64,000 nt of DNA from Tomocerus qinae (Eukaryota > Arthropoda > Collembola > Entomobryomorpha > Tomoceridae), in the NCBI GenBank assembly GCA_020055645.1, contig CM034546.1, positions 104,429,812 to 104,493,811 on the forward strand, given 5' to 3'. Below are positions 27,020 to 37,915 of the stretch, piece by piece. The position numbers were made by a program, and so were the translations under genes. Below the pieces are notes generated by a model. That model was not told where the DNA came from. It worked only from the letters and a program-made list of their open reading frames with translations, and ran no database searches. Position 1 is the stretch's first letter; each line of letters begins with the position of its first letter.

Positions 27020-28279
27020 CCCTTACGGAAAAGTCACCATAGATATCTTGTAAGAAATTGTGTGATAATGGAGGCCAATTCCACATAAGTTTCTTACAAG
27101 TAACTTATAAGATCTTACAAGTCACTTGTATGAAAATTGTAAGCATTTTGTATATTTCTAGCAAGAATTTTAGCATTTGCTTATATGAATCATGAAAGAC
27201 ATTATTGCAGGATGAATATCTCCTAAACCATTTCTCGCTATCCACTAAATTCAATTCCCATGGTAACATAAATATTTGTTTAAGAATGTCATGTTTTCGT
27301 CATAATTTTATTTTTGTTCCGTGAACACAAACGACATAGAAAATAGAAGCAGTCGCAATTTTTAATTTCCAAAGTTCTTTTCTTGACTTAGGTCTTTGGC
27401 AGACTCCAAAAGTACTGCAACTGCATTATCTCGATTTAGAAGTTACTCAATTTAGTCGGAAATGTACTACCGATCGGGTGGACTTATCCTATAGGCAACA
27501 TTACACCTAACATCCTTTCTATTCAAAAAACCGCAAGAGTCAGGTTAACATACAACGGGGTTTAACTATCAATGAAACCTTCCACACACTTACATTCAAA
27601 TCCGTCTGGTAGATTTTGAGAAAATTTGAATCCAGCATCCAGAAAAGAAATCAACATTTTAGAAAATTATCAATAACTGGAACTATACATTTAACAAATA
27701 TGGTTTTACAGACCGACGTAATGTCTTGAAAGTCAATTGAAAGTAATGAAAGTAGTTTCCACTCCTACTCCGATATATAATAGTAACTGACTCTTACGGT
27801 TTTGAATAGAAAGGATATCAGGTGTAATGTGACCTATAGGATAAGTCCACCCGGTCGGTATACACTTCCGATGAAACGCTATTTAGTCACTTTTAATTGG
27901 AGATAATGCAATTGCAGTACTTTTGGAGCCGAAGACCTAAGACAAGAAAGAACTTTGGAATTTAAAATTGCGACCGCTGACTGACAGCAAATTGTATTTT
28001 CTATTTCCTTTCTGTTCACGGGACAAAATGATGACGGAAACATGAAATTTCCAAACAAATATTTATGTTACCATGGGAATTAAATTTAGTGGACTGCGAG
28101 AAATGGTTTTGGAGATTGCAAACTTACATATTTTCAGGATGTAAGATTAAAATACGATGAACTTACAAGTTGAATGTAATATCAATACAAGATTCATATG
28201 AGAAATAATGAACATGGCCAGTCGTACAACAATCTTATAAGATCTATTGTAGAACTTATAAGATTTTTGCGTAAGGGTA
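27018..28279. mobile_element. Fold-back MITE, 1258 bp, TA target site
   Basis: The ends CCCTTACG (27020) and CGTAAGGG (28277) are flanked by TA on both sides. Arms of about 500 bases are imperfect reverse complements: for example GGGTGGACTTATCCTATAGG near 27476 pairs with CCTATAGGATAAGTCCACCC near 27834, and CCCATGGTAACATAAATATT pairs with its complement near 28055. The middle 200 bases are unpaired. There is no transposase. A TA duplication fits a Tc1/mariner-type mobiliser (established trait); the family itself is not recognised. Confidence 0.65.
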
Positions 28280-28832
28280 ATAATAGTAATAATATGGTCA
28301 TGGTTCAAGCATTTAAGAAGTATATGCAAACGAAAACCAAACTCAAAGTATTCAAGCTAAAGTACCTAATTTTACCAATTATTTGACACAAGCCTCTTTC
28401 GTCATGAATGTCCACCTCATACATACGCATTATCATCATTATATTAGAAATACTCGGGAAGTCAGCGGTTGTGGTCAATGCTGGAATCATTTAGCACTTT
28501 CCTGCTATTTGCTATAACTTGAGATTTGTATTACATATGTTTACATTAAAGTGAATAAGGGTAATAGATATCTATACTACCTATATACATATATATACAT
28601 ATGACATATTGTCATCATATTATTAGCAAATTAATGGGTGAAAATTATAATTAAGCTATTCATAAAGGATATATAACAGCCATTAAAGAACTTTTTGAAG
28701 TCCGTATAGTCAGAGAACTCAATAGGTCAGAGTAGGCCTGCTACTTGAATTGTAAATTCTTCTCCCATTGTCCTGCTTAATAGGTATAAATCTCATTTAC
28801 AAATCCCCCTTCACTAACCGAGATTAAACATT

Positions 28833-29510
28833 ATGAATTGTTATATATTATTCGGGATGTTTTCGACCTTTGCAACAGGTAATGAAAAAACGATATAAAT
28901 AAATTATAATGCTATGCTAATTAATTATGTACCCTTACACAAAAATTACAAGAATAACAGTTCTATATATTTTCAGTAATTTCATCTTTGTTTAATTCTA
29001 GTTTGGTGCAATGATAATATGCCCACGTTGTTGCATGAACGAAATCTCCCCAATAGTGTCAACTCAGATTGGCCGCAGCCTGTCAGTTCCAGTTCAAAAA
29101 GTGTTTGCGATACCAAGACCATTTTAAAAGATCTGAGAGAACGGCGGAACAAGATTCTAATTAGAGATTTTTATCAGGAGGTGTTTGGTGACAAAAATGT
29201 TAGTGCAATCGACAAGTATATCAACAGAGAGATTTATATTCAACACAATCCAACAATTGCAGATGGGCGACACGCCTTTAAAGAAGCTGCTGCTCAGTGG
29301 TTCAAAAATGCTCGAAGAGAAACAATCAATATTCAGCGAATCAGTGCTGATGGGGATTTGGTTTGGGTTCATACTAAAACAACTAACGATGTTGGAAAAT
29401 TGGCTTCCTGCATAGACATTTTTAGAATTCATCTTGGAAAAATCTTTGAGCACTGGGATGTCATTCAAGATGTACCAGAAGAATCAGCCAATTCTCATCC
29501 AATGTTTTAA
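28833..29510 (+). CDS. SnoaL-like (NTF2-fold) enzyme with leader exon
   Basis: Two exons, 28833-28878 and 29002-29510, join in phase 1 and encode 184 residues. The first exon gives a short hydrophobic leader (MNCYILFGMFSTFATG), a possible signal peptide. Residues 50-184 are a full SnoaL-like domain: KILIRDFYQEVFGDKN, then YIQHNP, DGRHAF, GDLVWVH, DIFRIHLGKIFEHWDVIQ and a terminal NSHPMF. This pattern is characteristic of the small bacterial and fungal proteins annotated as predicted SnoaL-like aldol-condensation enzymes. The conserved His/Asp residues line the pocket in that family; the substrate is unknown. The domain itself has no intron in this gene. Bacterial-type similarity plus an animal-type leader exon suggests old horizontal transfer, but this is inference. 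An AATAAA follows at 29792. Confidence 0.82.
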
Positions 29511-29791
29511 GTACTATTATATTGTGTGTAAACCAGTCTGTAAATGAGGCCCTAGGGTTCCCTCCATCTATCCGATCTTCAGCCGTATTTATATAAATGT
29601 AAATGTTTAAACGTAATAATATCTAGAAATGATTTCTTGTCTATACAAACGATTCGTCCTAAAGTGAGAACTCACTTTGATTTGACGCTGCGTTTTTGCC
29701 TATTGTTCAACACTTAAAATGGTTCATTGCGAATGCTTAAGTATTGTACATGTATATTGTACACTATATACTGCCACAAAATTGGCTTAGA

Positions 29792-29797
29792 AATAAA
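29792..29797 (+). terminator. Polyadenylation signal AATAAA
   Basis: AATAAA about 280 bases after the stop of the SnoaL-like gene, in a region with no further coding sequence. Confidence 0.55.
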
Positions 29798-29974
29798 TGA
29801 CATTACTATTTGTATTTATTTTAAGTCTGAATCTAAAAACTCTTCGTTTGCAAGTAGAAAGTCAAATTGAAACTCTATAGACATTTTATTACGAATAGCG
29901 CTCTCAAGGCTAGGCACTATTGTTAAAAGCTTTGCAAAGCTTAGTAGCTTTCGGCTTTCCTAATCGGAAAGCTT

Positions 29975-30245
29975 GTCAAATCAAATCAAATCAAATCAAA
30001 TCAAAGCTTTATTGTCAGGTTGCATCAGTACAAGTACAGGACAAGGACTGTTCTCCAGCCGCGGACATAATGTCCAAAAGGCACTGATATACCTTGTCAC
30101 CCCTAGACGAGGTTTTAGCATTGGCTATCAAATAATGAAAACTAAAACCAAAGCTTATTAAGAATAGCACCCTGAATACGCTTTCGTCATGCCATTTCTG
30201 CCAAAAGGAAGACGAAGGAATACAATAATTGCTTATATACATCTA
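29975..30245 (-). mobile_element. Probable 3' end of a LINE retrotransposon
   Basis: Read on the minus strand, a short non-repetitive stretch runs into ACAATAAAGCTTTGATTTGA and ends in a (TGATT)n pentanucleotide tract (29975-30005). Poly-adenylation-like AATAAA followed by a pentamer tail is typical of 3' ends of I/Jockey-group LINEs. No reverse transcriptase remains, so it would be a severely 5'-truncated copy. Confidence 0.4.
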
Positions 30246-30538
30246 CATTATTATTAGATCAGAGGAGTCATCTTACATGTTGTCATTTTCGGATTTTCGT
30301 GGTAAAAGTAATGTTAATAAATTCTATAATTAAGTAGAAGTACATTTATTTGCATAGTGGCATGATTCCAGAAGAGTGTTAGCATGTAATTAAATGATGT
30401 AAGCATGTATCGGTAGCATTAGCAGTGTTCAAAACACGAAAATGACTCATTTACATAAGTATCAAAAAGAGGATGAAATCTCAACCTGTCTCACTTTGTT
30501 AACTATTGGGTGTCTATACTATATTATAATTTCCGGGA

Positions 30539-30576
30539 GTATGTATGTATGTATGTATGTATGTATGTATGTATGT
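30539..30576 (+). repeat. (GTAT)n microsatellite
   Basis: About nine GTAT units just inside the Helitron 5' end. The inverted partial copy at 37.9 kb carries a (CA)n tract at the same relative place. Confidence 0.9.
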
Positions 30577-30597
30577 GTGTCCGCCCCCCAGTTTCCC

Positions 30598-31525
30598 TAT
30601 GTTGACACTTCTAGAAGCAGTAAAACCCTATGTTGACACTTCTAGAAACAGTAAAACCCTATGTTGACACTTCTAGAAGCAGTAAAACCCTATGTTGACA
30701 CTTCTAGAAGCAGTAAAACCCTATGTTGACACTTCTAGAAGCAGTAAAACCCTATGTTGACACTTCTAGAAGCAGTAAGACCCTATGTTGACACTTCTAG
30801 AAGCAGTAAAACCCTATGTTGACACTTCTAGAAGCAGTAAAACGCTATGTTGACACTTCTAAAACCCTATGTTGACACTTCTAGAAGCAGTAAAACGCTA
30901 TGTTGACACTTCTAGAAGCAGTAAAACCCTATGTGGACACTTCTAGAAGCAGTAAAACCTTATGTTGACATTTCTAGAAGCTATAAAACCCTATGTTGAC
31001 ACTTCTAGAAGCTATAAAACCCTATGTTGACACTTCTAGAAGCTATAAAACCCTATGTTGACACTTCTAGAAGCTGTAAAACCCTATGTTGACACTTCTA
31101 GAAGCAGTAAAACCCTATGTTGACACTTCTAGAAGCAGTGAAACCCTATGTTGACACATTTAATAGCAATAAAACTCTATGTTGACACTTCTAGAAGCTG
31201 TAAAACCCTATGTTGACACTTCTAGAAGCAGTAAAACCCTATGTTGACACTTCTAGAAGCAGTAAAACCCTATGTTGACACTTCTAGAAACAGTAAAACC
31301 CTATGTTGACACTTCTAGAAGCAGTTAAGCCCTATGCTGATACTTCTAGAAGCAGTAAAACCCTATGTTGACACTTCTAGAAGCAGTAAAACCCTATGTT
31401 GACACTTCTAGAAGCAATGAAACCATATGTTGACACTTCTAGAAGCAATAATACTATATGTTGACACTTCCAGAAGTAGTAAAACCATATTTTGACACTT
31501 CTACAAACAGTGAAAACCCTATGTT
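30598..31525 (+). repeat. 31-bp minisatellite with heat-shock-element-like core
   Basis: About thirty monomers of 31 bases. Each monomer starts TATGTTGACACTTCTAGAAG and ends GTAAAACCC. By eye, 26 monomers keep TTCTAGAA and one has TTCCAGAA. TTCnnGAA is the tail-to-tail pair of 5-bp units in the heat-shock element bound by HSF (established). The 31-base period is close to three helical turns. One monomer near 30850 is truncated, and one near 31160 has lost the palindrome. Confidence 0.9.
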
Positions 31526-33210
31526 ATGTTATTTTAATTGGAATGGGGCGGTGAGGTTAAGACTACATGTAGATGAACCAATTATGTTATTTTGGATGGC
31601 GCCGGGATGTGTAGGCTACATGTCGATGAAGCAACTATGTTAATTTGGAAGAGGCTGGGATATGGAGACCACATTCCGATGAAACAATTGTTACTTGGGG
31701 GGTGGAGGTTACATTTCGATGAGAAGTTATTATTTGGGATGGAGAAGGGAGGTAGAAACTTCATGTCGCTGTAATAATAGTTATTTGGGGGAAGGTGCAG
31801 GTTACATGTCGGTGAAACAATTGTTATTTAGGTAGGGGCGGGGAGGTGGATGGAGGTTACACGTCGGTGAAGAAGTTGTTTTTTAAGGAGGGGGCGGTAA
31901 GGTGTAGACCACAGGTCGTTAAAACAATTGTTATTTGGGAAGGGGTGCGGATAGGCTATATGTCAGTGAGAAGTTGCTATTTGGGAGGGAGAATGGAGGT
32001 CGAAATTTCATGTCGCTGAAACAATTGTTATTTGGGAGGGGGAGGTGCAGGCTACATGTCAGTGAAACAATTGTTATTTGGGAAGGGGTGGGGAGGTGGA
32101 CTGAGGTTACATGTCGCTGAAAAAGTTGTTATTTGGGAGGGGGCGGGAAGGTGGAGACTACATGTCGTTGAAACAATTGTTATTTGGGAAGGGGTGGGGA
32201 TAGGCTATATGTCGGTGAGAAGTTGCTATTTGGGAGGGAGAAGGGAGGTAGAAACTTCATGTCGCTGAAACAATTGTTTTTGGGAATTGGAGGTGCAGGT
32301 TACATGTCGGTGAAACATTTGTTATTTGGGAAGGGGTGGGGATAGGCTATATGTCGGTGAGAAGTTGCTATTTGGGAGGGAGAAGGGAGATAGAAACTTC
32401 ATGTCGCTGAAACAATTGTTTTTGGGAATTGGAGGTGCAGGTTACATGTCGGTGAAACATTTGTTATTTGGGAAGGGGCAGGGAGGTGGAGACTACATGT
32501 CGTTGAAACCATTATTATTTGGGAAGGGGTGGGGATAGGCAATATATCGGTGAGAATTTGTTATTTGGGAGGGAGAAGGGAGGTAAAAACTAAATGTCGC
32601 TGAAACAATTGTTATTTGGGAAGGGGAGGTGGAGTTTACATGTCGGTGAAACATTTGTCATTTGGGAAGGTGCGGGGAGGTGGATGGAGGTTACATGTCG
32701 GTGAAATAGTTATTATTTGGGAGGGGGCGGGAAGGTGGAGACTACATGTCCCTGAAACGATTGTAATTTGGGAAGGGGCGGGGAGGAAGAAGCTACACGT
32801 CAGTGAGAAGTTGTTATTTGGGAAGGAGCGGGTAGGTAGAAACTTCATGTCGCTGAAACAATTGTTATTTAGGAAGGGGCGGGGAGGTGGATGGAGGTTA
32901 TATGTCGGTGAAAAAGTTGTTATTTGGGAGGGTGCGAGAAGTGGAGACTACATATCGTTGAAACAATTGATATTTGGGAAGGGGCGGGGAGGTGGATGGA
33001 GGTTATATGTCGGTGAAAAAGTTGTTATTTGGGAGGGTGCGAGAAGTGGAGACTACATATCGTTGAAACAATTGTTATTTGGGAAGGGGCGGGGAGGTGG
33101 AGGTTACACGTTGGTGCAAAAGTTGTTATTTGGGAGGGGGAGGGGGCGGGGGCTGGAGATTTCATGTCGATGAAACAATTATGTTTTTTGGTTAGGGACG
33201 GGGAGGTGAG
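31526..33210 (+). repeat. G-rich minisatellite, units of about 47-57 bp
   Basis: Units contain GTTATTTGGGAAGGGG-CGGGG, then AGGTGGAG, TACATGTCGGTGAAA and CAATT. Variable unit length moves the frame, so the apparent open frames (for example 32616-33173, with repeated VIWEGAG) are products of the repeat. At 33132-33152 four G-runs separated by single bases meet the usual G-quadruplex pattern. Confidence 0.85.
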
Positions 33211-33406
33211 ACTACTGAATGGTACGAATTGGTCGAGTTTGTATAGGGAACTGTGGTATGAAATATCAGTGCACTTGAGCTAGGGATTGGTCATATTTGA
33301 ATTTTTAATTTTGCTTTATGTGAAACAGAGCCCTGTCGTAGGACGGGCTAACCAGCTAGTATGGCATATTTTATGGGTATACTCAACATACACATGACAC
33401 ACACAC

Positions 33407-34516
33407 GGCTCATCCTATATACCCGACACCCGACAGTCAAATACCGGACAACCGACACCCTCCCACCCGACGCCCGACAACGACCAAATACTATCTACCC
33501 GACACCCGACAGCGAACTACCAGACACCCGATGCCTTCCCACCCGATGCCCGACAGCCCCCAAATCCTTCCCACCCAACGCCCGACAACTAACTACCGGA
33601 CACCCGATGCCTAACCAACCGACACCCGCCGCCTTCCCACCCGACAACTGACGCCCTTCTACCCGACATTTAGATTTTTGGAAAAATAAAATTTTTATAA
33701 TGTAAATTATTTTGTTTATGACTGCAGTGTAAATTATCTTGTTTATGAGAGTAATTATGTAACAATGTGCATGCCTTTGTGTTTATCTATCATTGCCTAG
33801 ACTTTACAGATATCGCTTCTTTCGAAGGCAATAAACTTTTAAAATTTGTTTAGTAGATACGCAAATATACTCAATAAAAATGAATTTTTCAATTAGTATT
33901 TGCCTTCTAGCAAATAAGGATAAAGGATGGCAATTAAAAATTTTACATTTTGGCGAACCAATGGTTCTTTTATTTGACACATTTAATACGGAGTATGGAT
34001 ACATAAACAACAACTATATAATTTGGTACACAGCATAATTGTAATGCAAACACATTAAAGATAAAATCATAATTTATGTACATCGTCTAGCAATCAATTT
34101 TAAATTTATTTCAGTAAAATTGAGGAACTTTATTAAATCTAACTACTATTTTATCTGGGCGTACAGGTCTGTCTAGTGGTCTAAACAGCCGCTTCTCAGG
34201 CTGATGTCTGGAGTTTGAATCTCTGGAGCGCCTCAGGTCTATAAGGTAGTAGTCTGGAGCTGGGAGAAGCTGTCATTGCCGTATATTCGTTATTAGCATT
34301 GATTTGCCTATCTTAGTGACAATATGATTATCTATCAATGCCCTGTCTGTAGTGTATGGATTGTTCTGTTGGTCTGTATACGTGCTACGAGTTCTACCTA
34401 GGACAAGTCTGGACAATGGGATGCACATGAGGTGATAAGGTGGATTGAAGTAGACTGCCATAAGTGATTTGTCTGCGGTCACTGGCGGTCGGCTTACATG
34501 TCCCGGTCCCTCTCTG
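33407..34516 (+). repeat. Left terminal inverted repeat
   Basis: It begins GGCTCATCCTATATACCCGA, then about 250 bases of degenerate CCGACA/CCCGACG repeats, then about 850 bases of unique sequence. It contains a tRNA-like segment and is repeated in reverse at 38671-39781. Identical conceptual peptides are read from both arms; they are not genes. Confidence 0.85.
34158..34233 (+). other. tRNA-like segment (SINE head or tRNA relic) in the left arm
   Basis: An A-box-like TGTCTAGTGGTC (34170-34181) and a B-box-like GAGTTTGAATCTC are about 40 bases apart. Between them a perfect five-pair anticodon-type stem, CAGCC/GGCTG (34186-34203), encloses an 8-base loop. A five-pair T-arm with loop TTTGAAT and a partly paired acceptor stem can also be drawn. 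The 8-base loop argues against a functional tRNA. The copy in the right arm lies at about 38954-39029, inverted. Confidence 0.45.
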
Positions 34517-34755
34517 TCTGCTCACCAGATCGAGTTGCGGGACAGTGTTGAGTCGTTCCGTCTCATGGTTCAGTACTCTTCACTAAGTCACTTCGTGTAA
34601 TCGTGTAAGTCTGTACACTTAGTAAATTTGTTCCGGGAGTCACTGCAAGTAAGCCCTCGCGGCTTGAGCGGTAGCATAGCTCTACTAATCAATAGTAGTA
34701 GCCGTGCTCTCCCCCTAACACACACACTATTTTATCTATTTAGAACCTTGTTTTT

Positions 34756-35743
34756 AGCTCGCCTGATAAGGCAGCTTATAGAATCGCACAGTCCGTCCGT
34801 CCGTCCGTCCGTCCGTCCGTTTACACGATAACTTTTGAAGACATTGATGGATTTCAACTAAACTTGGCAAAAACATTGCCAATGGGCCTGTGACAAAGCC
34901 TATTGAAAATGAGCCACATTGGTCCATAGGTTGCTGAGATGCCGCGCGCTCACTTTGTCTTCAATTTGATAGTCAAAATGAAAATGTGACATTAAATGGA
35001 CATTAAAAGTTCTAATGTGCTTCCTATGGATTGTTAGCGGGATAGTACAAAATATTAAATGCCGCTTCGACAAAATTTAAGATTTTATAATAAATTCAAT
35101 AAAACTGGAAAATACCTATTATAGGACGAAAATAAATCTATTTCGCATTTATATGCAAATAGATAGTTAAATTTATATTTTTCGAATTGCTTTCCATTAT
35201 GATAGCCAACATTAATCAATTTTGATTTTCTGTTGATTTTCATACTCAACATTAATAAATTTTGATTTTCTGTTGCTTTTCATAGTCAACATGATTAAAT
35301 TTTGATTTTCTATAGATTTTCATAGTCAACAATTATCTATTTTGATTTTCTGTTGCTTTTCATAGTCAACATCAATCAATTTTGATTTTCTGTTGATTTC
35401 CATATTCAACATTAATAAATTTTGATTTTCTATAGATTTTCATAGTCAACAATTATCTATTTTGATTTTCTGTTGATTTTCATAGTCAAAAATTAATCTA
35501 TTTTGATCTTCTGTTGATTTTCATTGTCAGGATTAATCTATTTTGAGTTTCTGTTGATTTTCATAGTCAACGTTAATCTGCTTTGATTTTCTATTGACTT
35601 TGATGGTCAACATTCATACATTTTGACTTTGATACTCAATATTAACCAATAAATATGAAAATAAACCTGTTTCTATTATTCTATTAAAACTGTGTACACG
35701 GCCCCCTTCACTCAGGCGAGCTTCTGTTACGGCTTGCCGTAGG
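34756..35743 (+). mobile_element. Helentron/HINE-like element, copy 1
   Basis: It starts AGCTCGCCTGATAAGG after a T-run. It carries a (CCGT)n tract near 34795 and a 40-bp tandem repeat core (35200-35640; TTTTGATTTTCTGTTG, CATAGTCAAC). It ends with the complementary CAGGCGAGCT and a hairpin, TACGGC-TT-GCCGTA (35728-35741), followed by GG and a T-run. Short subterminal inverted repeats, tandem core, 3' hairpin and T/T borders without duplication match HINE/Helentron-type non-autonomous elements. Confidence 0.6.
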
Positions 35744-36306
35744 TTTTTAACATATTAAGCTGACGTGACAGAAAGCTAAATTCTGTCGGGTTCTTTGGGA
35801 CATACAGATTGTTGGTGAGACGTTTCACCAATGTTGTTTGCATAGAAAACAACTGCATTACTTGGGTGTTTTTTAAATCACCATTATGATTGTCAAAATG
35901 GCCAATACTACTAGCAAAATTACTAAAACAGCAACAAAGTTGTAATCAAAATCTTTTGGTTTTGTTTCCGATGTCTTTGACTATTTCGGGTTTCACAAAA
36001 GGGACCAAATGCTTCATGGTTTTTTTTAATTATTGCTGAGTCATTACTTATATAGACAGCCTCGGTTGCAAATAAAATATTTGTAACAGCAATGGTTGAT
36101 GTTGATATGGTTTTGGTAGCACTAGTAGGCCTCCTGAATTTTAGCGGATACCGTGTTGGAGGTCCAAAAATCTGGGAAAAAGTAGTGGATATTATTAGAA
36201 ATAAAACGGCCGCCCTCATAACCCTTCCCGCGAAGACAGTCATCATCAGAAGTGCTAATTGATGTCGTTAAACCTGAAAATGCGTTAAAAATCGCAAAAA
36301 TATAAA

Positions 36307-36563
36307 CCTACGGCAAGCCGTAACAGAAGCTCGCCTGAGTGAAGGGGACCCTGTACACAGTTTTAGTAGAATAATAGAAGTAGGTTTATTTTCATATTTA
36401 TTGGTTAGTTGACCATCAAAGTCAACAGGGAATAAAAATAGATTAATATTGACTATGGAAATCAACAGAAAATCAAAGTAGATTAAATTTGACCATCAAA
36501 AGCAATAGAAAATCAATATAGATTAATGTTGACTTCCAAAATCAGCAGAAAATCAAAATAGAA
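36307..36563 (-). mobile_element. Helentron/HINE-like element, copy 2, 5'-truncated
   Basis: The 3' hairpin end (CCTACGGCAAGCCGTA at 36307), the complementary GCTCGCCTGAG and part of the AGTCAAC tandem core are on the minus strand. The element breaks off at about 36563, directly into reversed 31-bp minisatellite units. Confidence 0.6.
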
Positions 36564-36628
36564 CATAAGATATTCTAGAAGTGTCAACATAGGGTTTTAC
36601 TGCTTCTAGAAGTGTCAACATAGGTTTT
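36564..36628 (-). repeat. Reversed 31-bp minisatellite units
   Basis: Two monomers of the Helitron minisatellite in reverse orientation (TTCTAGAA in each), broken after CATAGG by the element that follows. Confidence 0.8.
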
Positions 36629-37743
36629 AGCTCGCCTGAATAAGGCAGCTTATAGAACCGTATTGTCTGTCCGTCCGTCCGTCCGTCCGTCCGTCCGTCC
36701 GGACGCACGATAACTTTCGAACGCATTGACCGAAGTTGACCAAATTACGCATAAACAATGCCTATGGACTGGGGACGAACCCTATTGATTTTGGGTCAAA
36801 TCGGTCCATAAGTTGCTGAGATACCGCGCGCTCACTTTGTCTTTATTTGATAGTCAAAGCAGAAAATGGGCCATAAAAATTTCAATTGTGTTTCAATTGT
36901 TAGCGGGATAGTATAAAATATTTAACTCCGCTTCTACCAAATTTAAGATTTTATAATAACGTAAATGAAACTGCAAAATGCACATTATAGGATGAAAATA
37001 AATCAATTTCGAATTTATATTCAAATTGATAGTCAAATTCCTTTTTTCGATTTCCTTTTAATTTTGATAGTCATTATTAACCGACCTTAAATTTCTGTTG
37101 ATTTTAATACTCATAATCAATCAAAGTTGAATATCTGTTGATTTTCATAGTCAACATTAATGTATTTTCATAGTCAGCATTAATCAATTTTGATTTTCTG
37201 TTGATTTTTATGGTCAACATTAATGTACTTTGATTTTCTATTAATTTTTAAAGTCAACATTAATGTACTTTGAGTTTCTGTTGATTTTTATAGTCAACAT
37301 TAATACTAATATGTTTTCATTATGTATTGATTTAGATAGTCAATATTAATATATTTTGAATTTTGATTTTCTGTTGATTTCCATTGTCAACATTAATCAA
37401 TTTTGATTTTCTATTGATTTTCATATTCAAAATTAATCAATTTTGATTTCTGTTGATTTTCATAGTCAACATTAATCAATTTCGATTTTCTGTTGATTTT
37501 CATAGTCAACATTTATCAATTTAGATTTTTTGTTGATTTTTCAAATAATATAGCTTCGTTTCCTTATAATATCAATGTCTGAATTTTTAATATGTCGTAG
37601 CTACATATTTAAAGACTCATTTCCGAAAGTTAGATCAAAATCAGTGCGCTCGTTTTTGTTTTACGTGCGAGTACTTTTCGTCTACCAAAATGTGTACACG
37701 GTAACCTTTACTCAGGCGAGCTTCTGTTACGGCTTGCTGTAGG
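36629..37743 (+). mobile_element. Helentron/HINE-like element, copy 3, inserted in a minisatellite
   Basis: Same ends as copy 1: AGCTCGCCTGAATAAGG with (CCGT)n at 36668, a 40-bp tandem core (37080-37540) and 3' CAGGCGAGCT plus a hairpin with one mismatch (TACGGC-TT-GCTGTA). The left flank ends CATAGGTTTT and the right flank begins TTTTTACT. Together these rebuild one minisatellite monomer, CATAGGGTTTTACTG, so the insertion point is visible and lies in a T-run. Confidence 0.7.
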
Positions 37744-37880
37744 TTTTTACTATTTCCAAAAGTGTCAACATAGGGTTTTACTGCTTCTGGAAGTGTCGAC
37801 ATAGGGTTTTACTGCTTCCAAAAGTGTCAACATAGGGTTTAACTGCTTCTAGAAGTGTCAACATGGGTAAAATGAGGGGT

Positions 37881-37915
<35 letters not shown>

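Larger units (their letters stand above)
30513..33359 (+). mobile_element. Non-autonomous Helitron carrying two minisatellites
   Basis: The 5' end begins TCTATACTATATTATAATTT at 30513. The 3' end is a hairpin (GCCC-T-GTC, loop GTAG, GAC-GGGC; 33332-33350) followed by a short spacer and CTAG at 33356-33359, then T. These are the hallmarks of canonical Helitrons: 5' TC, 3' hairpin plus CTRR, insertion before T. The base before the 5' TC is G rather than the usual A. A second copy of the same 5' end, on the minus strand at 37944, is preceded by A as expected. The interior is a GTAT microsatellite, a 31-bp minisatellite and a G-rich minisatellite. No Rep/helicase is present. Confidence 0.75.

Noticed and set aside
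29157-29468. Minus-strand 103-residue frame
   Set aside because: Antisense shadow of the SnoaL-like domain, whose frame is supported by family motifs and the splice junction.
30598-31525. CRISPR-like appearance of the 31-bp array
   Set aside because: Monomers follow one another without unique spacers, and the context is eukaryotic; it is a minisatellite.
32616-33173. 185-residue open frame with repeated VIWEGAG motifs
   Set aside because: It is a by-product of the G-rich minisatellite. Other frames and neighbouring units give equally long frames, and there is no start context or splice partner.
33361-33651. Open frame rich in TPD/PTRCP repeats, also seen at 39537-39821
   Set aside because: Translation of the CCGACACCCGACA tandem repeats in the transposon arms, identical in both arms; not a gene.
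34645-34715. Second tRNA-like stretch with stem CTACT-AATCAAT-AGTAG
   Set aside because: A seven-base loop can be drawn, but there is no B-box or T-arm; insufficient for a tRNA or SINE call.
35923-36246. 107-residue minus frame with a signal-peptide-like start (MRAAVLFLIISTTFSQ)
   Set aside because: Lies between two transposon ends, with no similarity, no splice partner and a low-complexity tail; a chance frame is more likely.
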